Shown: positions 14,755-19,752 of the stretch, piece by piece
Position numbering within the stretch: the stretch's first letter is position 1
Layout: each line of letters begins with the position of its first letter
From: Nostoc sp. CHAB 5834
GTDB lineage: Bacteria; Cyanobacteriota; Cyanobacteriia; Cyanobacteriales; Nostocaceae
Direction: 5' to 3'
Assembly: GCA_020829485.1 (NCBI GenBank)
Contig: JAIVFU010000115.1
Coordinates: 1 to 19,752, forward strand
Length of the DNA stretch: 19,752 nt
Notes under the pieces: model-generated
Told to the model about the DNA's origin: nothing
Database searches by the model: none
The model's input: only the letters and a program-made list of their open reading frames with translations
Made by a program: the position numbers and the translations under genes

Positions 14755-15165
14755 ATGTTTTCCCTAATCGTCACAATTATTGCAATTTTGCTTGTTTCTG
14801 CTTTGGCGCTGGTAGTCATGTATTATGGTGGAAGTGGTTTTCTAAGCGGGAATGACCGTGCCCAAGTAGCACGAGTGCTAAACGAGGGAAGTCAGCTTTC
14901 GGGCGCATTGGAGCTGTATAAATCGGATAACGGCGATTTTCCCGTTGGGACCTCAGCACAAATTGGGGAGCAACTTGTTACCAGCAACTACCTGGACGGG
15001 GTACCTGGGTCCGGCTGGGAATTTCGAAACGACAAGGTTGTTAACACCGAATTGACCCGAGAAATGTGCCTTCAAGCAAACAGCAAGCTTGGGATTGCCG
15101 ACGTTCCTTTGTGCTCCGACCCGGCAATCTCAAACTCTACGGTATGCTGCGAGACACCAGCTTAA
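14755..15165 (+). CDS. Leaderless pilin-like protein (type IVb PilS-like), copy 1
   Basis: The product is 136 residues with a strong ribosome site (AGGAG, 7 nt before the ATG). The start, MFSLIVTIIAILLVSALAL, then YYGGSGF, is a long hydrophobic helix followed by a polar domain with cysteines (residues about 103-133), as in type IV pilins. Two things are unusual: it has no basic leader peptide or G/F cleavage site before the helix, and no Glu at position 5. An upstream in-frame stop with no earlier start codon rules out a longer leader. It lies after pilR, where R64 has the pilS prepilin gene. A tRNA gene begins 11 nt after its stop. It shares its N-terminus with the protein at 15800-16261. 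Its role as a pilin is inferred. Confidence 0.65.
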   Translation: MFSLIVTIIAILLVSALALVVMYYGGSGFLSGNDRAQVARVLNEGSQLSGALELYKSDNGDFPVGTSAQIGEQLVTSNYLDGVPGSGWEFRNDKVVNTELTREMCLQANSKLGIADVPLCSDPAISNSTVCCETPA

Positions 15166-15176
15166 AGAAAAAACAT

Positions 15177-15254
15177 CGCGGGGTGGAGTAGCCTGGTTAT
15201 CTCGTCAGAGTCATTATCTGAAGGTCGCAAGTTCAAATCTTGCCCCCGCAACCA
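15177..15254 (+). tRNA. Initiator-type tRNA-Met (CAU), unusual anticodon arm
   Basis: It folds as a full 78-nt tRNA with encoded CCA. The acceptor CGCGGGG/CCCCGCA keeps the C1-A72 mismatch of bacterial initiators, and the D stem keeps A11-U24. The T arm GCAAG-TTCAAAT-CTTGC is perfect. The anticodon CAT is at 15212-15214. The anticodon stem is TCAGA/TCTGA, not the three G-C pairs that mark initiator tRNA. Loop positions 32 (G) and 37 (T) are also atypical, and the D arm has one extra base. It follows the pilin stop by 11 nt and precedes a terminator, so it is probably cut from the pilin transcript. Covariance-model scoring was not possible here. Confidence 0.85.
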
Positions 15255-15258
15255 AACT

Positions 15259-15287
15259 AAAAAAGACTAGCACCGCTAGTCTTTTTT
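15259..15287. terminator. Bidirectional terminator after the tRNA
   Basis: GACTAGC (15265-15271) and GCTAGTC (15275-15281) form a 7-bp stem around ACC, flanked by six A and six T. It ends the rightward pilin-tRNA transcript and would equally end leftward transcription of the candidate RNA. Confidence 0.9.
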
Positions 15288-15663
15288 GTTGTAAGGCATT
15301 AATAGGGGCCCCACGAAATAGCCCTGTTTCTAATAGCCCAGGCAAGCCCCTCGCAAGTTTTGAAGAGGTCGCTATTTAGCCGCTACGCCAGCGCATGTAG
15401 CCCCGCCTGCAAAGCTGTGCTGCACGGTAGCTCGGTGCCAAGGCATAATGGGGCTGTAACACGACTTAGCCCTTCCCTTGCCGTAACGGTCTTGACTTAG
15501 AGACAGCAACGACAGCCCTCTCAAGCGAGGTGTCCACGAGAGCACGGTTTGCGAGCCTTCCCTTCTACTGAAGCACTAGATTTGGCAAGCATATCTTTAT
15601 TACTGTATTTCCAGGTTACCTTTTAGGGCTGGGTGTCGCTTTCACAGTGGGGGATAAAGTAGG
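15259..15663 (-). ncRNA. Candidate structured noncoding RNA, about 400 nt, leftward
   Basis: The stretch has no protein-length frame on the minus strand, yet it has a near-consensus leftward promoter (15670-15699) and a terminator (15259-15287). The ends can pair: CCCCACGAAA (15309-15318) with TTTCACAGTGGGG (15640-15652), ten pairs around a 3-nt bulge. Several internal hairpins are visible, such as CTTC-TACT-GAAG (15562-15573) and GGGCT...AGCCC (15451-15472). I do not recognise the RNA as RNase P, tmRNA, 6S or another common class. Two very short frames (about 23 codons, starting at 15591 and 15447) could alternatively be read. Confidence 0.45.
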
Positions 15664-15669
15664 CAGGGC

Positions 15670-15699
15670 ATATTACGGGCGCGCTTCTGAATTTGTCAA
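15670..15699 (-). promoter_or_regulatory. Leftward sigma-70 promoter for the candidate RNA
   Basis: Read leftward, TTGACA (15699-15694), an 18-bp spacer and TAATAT (15675-15670) are near consensus. The start would be near 15663. It lies between two bidirectional terminators, so it has no protein gene to serve. Confidence 0.65.
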
Positions 15700-15759
15700 C
15701 GCATAGTTCTGTAATTGCACATATCAGCCATACCCGGCATTTACCCGATTTAACGAAAC

Positions 15760-15789
15760 AAAAAAAGCGACCCTTAGGTCGCTTTTTTT
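15760..15789. terminator. Bidirectional terminator after pilin-like copy 2
   Basis: GCGACC (15767-15772) and GGTCGC (15777-15782) form a stem with loop CTTA, with seven A before and seven T after. It ends the leftward pilin-like gene, whose stop is 11 nt away, and can also stop rightward transcription. Confidence 0.9.
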
Positions 15790-15799
15790 GCGGTAGCTA

Positions 15800-16261
15800 T
15801 TACAGCTTGTACACAAAGGTGTATGCGCTGCCGGAGCCGAAGCAACCGAACTGCACATCACCCAGGGCAGCCGCGTCGACACTGGCCGTGAAGTCAGCAA
15901 GTTCCACAGTCTTGGCTTGGCGGCCAGCGCGCTTTTCCACTTCCAGGCAGGCGTCCTTCGACAGGGGCTTCGCAGCGTTGGTGGTGATGCTCGTGCCGGA
16001 TGCGTCAGCCGTCCCCAGGAACGAAGCAGGCACTTGGCTCAGGTAGTTGTCATCCACCAGGTCCTGCAGTGTGGCCACTTCGACACTGTCCGACTTTGCC
16101 AGAGCCACGGCACCGTTGATTTGCTGGCCTTCGTTGATGAGGCGAGCAGCTTCAGCACCAGCAGCACCGCGGTTGAAGGACGAGCCGCCGTAGTACAGCG
16201 TAGCAAGAGCCAGAGCAGCAACCAGAGCGATGGAGATGATGGTGATAATCAGGGAAAACAT
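15800..16261 (-). CDS. Leaderless pilin-like protein, copy 2
   Basis: The product is 153 residues with ribosome site AAGGA upstream of the ATG. Its opening, MFSLIITIISIALVAALAL, then YYGGSSF, matches copy 1 at about two thirds of the first 29 positions. The rest differs: an Ala-rich helix (GAAGAEAARLINEGQQINGAVALAKSD), then a beta-rich domain with two Cys (DACLEVE and QFGCFG) that probably form the D-region disulfide of type IVb pilins. Again there is no leader peptide. It has its own upstream AT-rich region with repeated ATGTAT motifs (16298-16340) and its own terminator, so it can be expressed strongly and alone, as expected for a major subunit. No prepilin peptidase gene lies in this window. 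Confidence 0.65.
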   Translation of the reverse strand: MFSLIITIISIALVAALALATLYYGGSSFNRGAAGAEAARLINEGQQINGAVALAKSDSVEVATLQDLVDDNYLSQVPASFLGTADASGTSITTNAAKPLSKDACLEVEKRAGRQAKTVELADFTASVDAAALGDVQFGCFGSGSAYTFVYKL

Positions 16262-16424
16262 TGTGGAAAATCCTTTTGTTGAGTTGTTGATAAACAGTCA
16301 CATACATACTGCGCTGTTAATATGTATAGGACAACATACCCCAAAAGGTGCGTCAATATTTATACGAATTCACGTTGATAGATATTAGATTTCACGCCCT
16401 ACCTATATTGTTAGGCCTTAAATT
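16262..16424 (-). promoter_or_regulatory. AT-rich upstream region of pilin-like copy 2
   Basis: About 160 bp between the pilP-like terminator and the pilin start has no gene. It holds TTGACG and TATACAT-type boxes with poor spacing, and repeats CATACATAC, ATATGTATAGG and ACAACATAC that form overlapping dyads. A regulated promoter is likely, but I cannot fix its boxes. Confidence 0.35.
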
Positions 16425-16454
16425 AAAAAGCCGCTCCAATAATGAAGCGGCTTT
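16425..16454 (-). terminator. Terminator of the leftward pilN-pilO-pilP operon
   Basis: Read leftward, AAAGCCGCT and AGCGGCTTT form a 9-bp stem with a 10-nt loop and continue into TT-rich DNA (TTTTTAATTT). It lies 20 bp after the pilP-like stop. Confidence 0.85.
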
Positions 16455-16473
16455 CTTTTTATTAGCTGAGCGA

Positions 16474-16935
16474 TTACTTCTTGTTAGAGGAGGCAGCGCT
16501 TGCGTTATCGCGAGGGGGAGCCGGAGATTGCGCCTCCGGCTTTTTACCACCAACTACCTCATTTCCCTCTGAAGGCCGCCGTAGCACCAGAGTTACGCCC
16601 GGCTGAGCGCATCCCGTCCCGATACAAAACTCATGCAAGTTCACTTTGCATATTAGCGTAGCAATGGATGCTTTCTCTAGCTGAGCCTGAGGGACCGCTG
16701 TTAATGGCTCAAAGGCTTTTACATCGTTCCCTGTGATAGTTGCGGAGTAACCGAGCTGGGAAAGCGCAGACCTGCACGAGTTCATATCCACTGCAGGTGC
16801 CGCAGTTGTAGGCGACGGCTTTGGTTTGGCGGGCACTACTGCAAAGTAGACGGTCGTCATCCAAGCGACGATGCCCACGCTCAATAGAAAGCCACCCATG
16901 ACGGTGTTGTACTTTCGTTTCTGTTCAGGGGTCAT
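16474..16935 (-). CDS. pilP: PilP-like type IVb pilus protein
   Basis: This is a 153-residue protein with one membrane segment (about 15-33, GFLLSVGIVAWMTTVYFAV), then a Pro/Lys/Thr linker and a small domain with four Cys (SCRSAL, ICKVN, FCIGTGC). The tail is Pro/Ala/Ser-rich. Length, topology and position right after the pilO gene match R64 PilP, an accessory inner-membrane pilus protein. The Cys-rich domain is not something I can match, so the name is given by context. AAGG lies upstream of the ATG, which is 2 bp after the pilO stop. Confidence 0.5.
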   Translation of the reverse strand: MTPEQKRKYNTVMGGFLLSVGIVAWMTTVYFAVVPAKPKPSPTTAAPAVDMNSCRSALSQLGYSATITGNDVKAFEPLTAVPQAQLEKASIATLICKVNLHEFCIGTGCAQPGVTLVLRRPSEGNEVVGGKKPEAQSPAPPRDNASAASSNKK

Positions 16936-16937
16936 TC

Positions 16938-17903
16938 TTAGCCTTTCGTGTTCGCAGGGTTCGGATTAGCGCGGGGCGATGTACTTGGCTTAGGAGCCTC
17001 TGGTATTGCGCTGGTGGTTGGCACGGCAGGCGGTACTTGGACTGTAGGCTTCTCAAGCTCGGGTGCGAGCCAGTTGCCGTCCTTGAATCGAAGCGCCTTG
17101 ACGTAGCTTCCTGACGGTAGCGCTTCAACCCGTGCCCATTGCGAACGTGGAAGCGTTGAGGCGGTAATCGTCTCTGTCCTCAATGGAGGGGGCTCGTCGT
17201 AGGGTTGTAACCGGAAGATGGTTCCCGCAAGCAGCAAAGCTGAAAAGCCTGACGTGAAAATGGCTACGCCCAGTATGAAGAACCCTGTTCGCTTGTCCAT
17301 CCCTGGCCGAAGCGCTTTGCCTGCTACCAGGTCTTCGGTAGGCGTCGCGTCCGTACTTTCTGGCAAAAGGATGCTCGTGAGCCCCTCTCGGGTACGCGAG
17401 ACCTCTATCAGCCGTGTAGCCGTTTCAATGCGTACCGCCGTCTTCTCTCCTGTTCGAAAAGGACCATTGCGTTCGAAGCGCTCGAAAATCCCGGGTAGGT
17501 AAGCGCGGCCATGCCCGCCTTCATGCACCTCGTAGGCGTATCCCTTTCCATAAGGGAAGGCATCGTAGTAGGTCAGTCCGATTTGCTCGAAATGCTTATC
17601 GGCGACACCGAAGGCGTACTCCTTCGCATCCCGCTCCGACACATCGGGCAGGAACCCAATGATGACCTTAATCGGGATGCCTGAAGCAGGGGCCAACTTG
17701 CTTCCGAACAGCCGCTTAAACAAGGAAGGCTTTTTCTTCGACAACTCGGGTAAGCGCATCGCCTCATCATCCCGTGCCTCGTCATATGCCCGAATGTCCT
17801 CTGCGGGGAAGTCCGGGAACTCATTTAACACCGGCGGAGCTACCTTTGTTTCCACGTCGATAGCGCCCGCTGTGTCCTTACGGCGGAACAATCCTGAGCT
17901 CAT
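16938..17903 (-). CDS. pilO: PilO-like type IVb pilus inner-membrane protein
   Basis: The product is 321 residues. It has a cytoplasmic N-terminal half (residues 1-205) with a probable alpha/beta domain (PIKVIIGFLPDVSERDAKEYAFGVADKHF), one membrane helix at about 207-229, and a Pro-rich C-terminal half (PAVPTTSAIPEAPKPS). This bitopic plan fits the PilO proteins of R64-like thin pili. In those systems PilO joins the inner-membrane assembly platform. Its ATG overlaps the stop of the secretin gene (ATGA), and pilP-like follows, giving the canonical N-O-P order. Assignment rests on context and topology more than on a sharp motif. Confidence 0.65.
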   Translation of the reverse strand: MSSGLFRRKDTAGAIDVETKVAPPVLNEFPDFPAEDIRAYDEARDDEAMRLPELSKKKPSLFKRLFGSKLAPASGIPIKVIIGFLPDVSERDAKEYAFGVADKHFEQIGLTYYDAFPYGKGYAYEVHEGGHGRAYLPGIFERFERNGPFRTGEKTAVRIETATRLIEVSRTREGLTSILLPESTDATPTEDLVAGKALRPGMDKRTGFFILGVAIFTSGFSALLLAGTIFRLQPYDEPPPLRTETITASTLPRSQWARVEALPSGSYVKALRFKDGNWLAPELEKPTVQVPPAVPTTSAIPEAPKPSTSPRANPNPANTKG

Positions 17904-19752
17904 TTGGGCGCCCCTTCCTTCGGTGCGGGGGCGGGTGTTGCGGCTTGAGGGGTAGATGCGTGGACTACCGGCTGGCTAGCGCGCGCTGCCGATGCAGCGC
18001 TGGCTGTCTCCGGGGCTGGTGCCTCTACCTTGGTAACAGGTGCAAGGCCTGTTACCTGCTTGAGGGGGAGCACATCGAGCTTTTCCTGCACGGGCGCTGC
18101 TGCGGAAACTTTTGTCTCCACACGCTTTTCGACCGTTGTCTTCTTGGCGTCCAGGGAAGGCTTCTTTTCGCCGCCCTTGTCTTTCTTGGTTGCAGCTTCA
18201 GCCTTCGACTCGCTCTTGCCTTCGGCCTTAACGTCTGACTTCTTGGCAGAGGCCTCTTTGCTCAATGCTTCTGGTTCTTCTGGCTTGTACTCACCCTTCG
18301 GCAAGAAGGGCAACACGGGCTGTGCACCCGACTCTTGCGCGAGCAGCTGGCCAAGTTTCGAAACCGTGGGGCGAACCACGATGAACATCGTTTGACGGTT
18401 CACCGTCAATGCTTGGGACTCAAGTTTGGAGCCGCTCAAGAAAATTGGAGCCCCACGAGAATCTGAAACAGAGTCGTAGGTCAACCCGCCAACCACCACG
18501 GTTTGCCCGGGGCGCAGGCGAAGGTTATCCGTGAACCCTCGCTCAGCGGTGGTGGGCTGAGTCATTTTGCCAATTTGGTTACCCGCAGACAACTCGTTGA
18601 ATGCCACCACGGCCTTGATGGATAGCTTGAGGTCGATGGTGACACTGTTCGCAGCGGAGTCGTAGGTAGGGAGCATTTCCACAGTAATACCGTCATCCGC
18701 CTTCTCTGTCTTGGACGAGCCGAGTGAGTTGGATGCTGAGCCGTTGTTGCCCACAGTTGTGACGCCTACTTCCGAAACGTAGGGAATCTGCGTCAAGGAT
18801 TTGAATTCGACCTTGCTACCCGCGACCGTCTTCAGTAGAACGTTTTGTTTTGCTTCAGCAGTGCCGTAGTTCTGCAGATAGTTGAACAGTCCCTGGAAGG
18901 AAAAGCGGTTGTTGAAAATAGCTCCAGACAAGGCGCTGCCGGCCCACTTCATAGATGCCGTAGGGCTTAACGTCGTAGCTGCGGCTGCTGCAGCCGCGTT
19001 TGCAATTACGTTTCCGGTATTCGAGCCATTTCCTGTGCCGGTACCATTTCCCGTATTTGTCCCCGTTCCAGAACCTGTGTTCGTACCCGTCCCCGTACCC
19101 AATCCTGGAACCGTAGGAGTGGGAGTGGAACCGTTGACAGCCGTAAGCCAGTTATTGAGGTTGGCTTGGTCACCCCCAGAAAGAACCGATAGCTGCAAGC
19201 GGTCCCAGTCGATACCCTGCTTTGCAGTTTGATTCAAGGTGACGTTCACTACGGCAACCTGCAGCGTAACCACCGCGGCGTTGGCCGTAAATCGTTCCAA
19301 CAGTAGCTTGACACTGCGGAATTGCGAGGGAGCCACCGACAGGGTGGCCATCCCAGACTGCCAGTGCACTGCTTGGTCCTTGATACCCAGCGATGTCAGA
19401 CCCTTAGTCAATTCCGCCCCAAATGTCGCTTCTTGCGGGACAGAGATACCAATCTGCTCCGTTGGGCTGACCACAATGGCTCCGTCCTGCCACGTGAACC
19501 ATACGTCTGTGGCACGGGTGATTGCAGATAGCAGCGTGCCCACGTTTCCATTGAAACGGGGTAGGTAGAAGCTCTTTTGTCCGGCTGTCGCGTCCGCAAG
19601 AATTACCGTCAGGCCGAGGCGACCCAAGACCGCAACGACGTCATGAACTGTGGCGCCCGGTTCCAGCTCGATAGATACATTACGCGAACTTATTTCAGCC
19701 GGCAAGGCCTGGGGCGTCATCAGCACAACAGAAGGCAAACCTTCTGTTTCCA
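17900..19752 (-). CDS. pilN: PilN-like outer-membrane secretin (N-terminus cut by window edge)
   Basis: The frame runs beyond the right edge, so the N-terminus (with any lipoprotein signal) is missing; the TTG at 19738 is only an internal Leu codon. Visible are N-domain segments (SSRNVSIELEPGATVHDVVAV; QVAVVNVTLNQ), a Gly/Thr-rich loop, and the secretin beta-domain with SLTQIPYVSEVGVTT, LRLRPGQTVVVGGL and QTMFIVVRP. Secretins form the outer-membrane ring through which the pilus passes. After the domain comes a tail of roughly 140 residues, first Lys/Glu-rich (SKEASAKKSDVKAEGK), then Ala/Pro/Val-rich, which is unusual for PilN. The gene heads the pilN-pilO-pilP run. Confidence 0.85.
   Translation of the reverse strand, partial: ETEGLPSVVLMTPQALPAEISSRNVSIELEPGATVHDVVAVLGRLGLTVILADATAGQKSFYLPRFNGNVGTLLSAITRATDVWFTWQDGAIVVSPTEQIGISVPQEATFGAELTKGLTSLGIKDQAVHWQSGMATLSVAPSQFRSVKLLLERFTANAAVVTLQVAVVNVTLNQTAKQGIDWDRLQLSVLSGGDQANLNNWLTAVNGSTPTPTVPGLGTGTGTNTGSGTGTNTGNGTGTGNGSNTGNVIANAAAAAAATTLSPTASMKWAGSALSGAIFNNRFSFQGLFNYLQNYGTAEAKQNVLLKTVAGSKVEFKSLTQIPYVSEVGVTTVGNNGSASNSLGSSKTEKADDGITVEMLPTYDSAANSVTIDLKLSIKAVVAFNELSAGNQIGKMTQPTTAERGFTDNLRLRPGQTVVVGGLTYDSVSDSRGAPIFLSGSKLESQALTVNRQTMFIVVRPTVSKLGQLLAQESGAQPVLPFLPKGEYKPEEPEALSKEASAKKSDVKAEGKSESKAEAATKKDKGGEKKPSLDAKKTTVEKRVETKVSAAAPVQEKLDVLPLKQVTGLAPVTKVEAPAPETASAASAARASQPVVHASTPQAATPAPAPKEGAPK
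19010..19126 (-). repeat. Gly/Thr/Asn low-complexity tract in the secretin
   Basis: About 39 codons encode a run built from G-T, G-T-N-T and N-G units between the N-domain and the secretin core. The DNA repeats CCCGT/CCAGT-like units on the plus strand. Such a tract is prone to length changes by slippage, and may be a flexible or surface linker. Confidence 0.8.

Noticed and set aside
15089..15379. A 96-codon rightward open frame across the tRNA
   Set aside because: It spans a clear tRNA and terminator, so it cannot be a normal gene.
17900..19738. Starting the secretin at TTG 19738
   Set aside because: The frame stays open past this codon to the window edge, so it is an internal Leu and the true start is outside.

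Overview
The window looks like part of a conjugative plasmid of a proteobacterium, most likely a betaproteobacterium of the Burkholderiales type. That host guess rests on the style of the proteins (TrfA-like initiator, F-type transfer genes, R64-like thin-pilus genes) and is an inference. No chromosomal housekeeping gene is visible except an initiator-like tRNA.

Positions 1-6062 hold a leftward transfer operon. A near-consensus promoter (6034-6062) precedes a DUF2274-like small protein, a RusA-like nuclease, a sigma-70-like protein, and the F-type mating genes traW, traU, trbC and traN. traN runs off the left edge and is set apart from trbC by an intrinsic terminator. Positions 6104-7267 hold a short single-strand-binding protein gene with its own terminator, then an iteron origin with seven TCAAATAACAT-type repeats. 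Positions 7268-10342 hold a rightward gene with an HExxH zincin motif, a tnpB-only IS200/IS605-type element whose nuclease has lost its third RuvC motif, an orphan rightward terminator, and a leftward TrfA-like initiator gene with a dyad over its promoter.

Positions 10506-19752 are a thin-pilus (R64/IncI-like type IVb) region broken into several transcription units. A leftward three-gene operon contains a SecB-like protein. Divergent from it runs a pilus ATPase gene and a PilR/GspF-type gene interrupted by one in-frame TGA. Next come a leaderless pilin-like gene, an odd initiator-type tRNA directly behind it and a shared terminator. Convergent to these are a candidate leftward structured RNA of about 400 nt, a second leaderless pilin-like gene, and a leftward pilN-pilO-pilP-like operon whose secretin gene runs off the right edge.

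Together the F-type genes would build the DNA-transfer channel and stabilise mating pairs, the type IVb genes would build an attachment pilus, and the origin, Rep and SSB-like protein would replicate the plasmid. The most unusual features are the pilin-tRNA cistron, the facing candidate RNA, the stop codon in pilR, the nuclease-defective TnpB and the sigma-like gene in the transfer operon.
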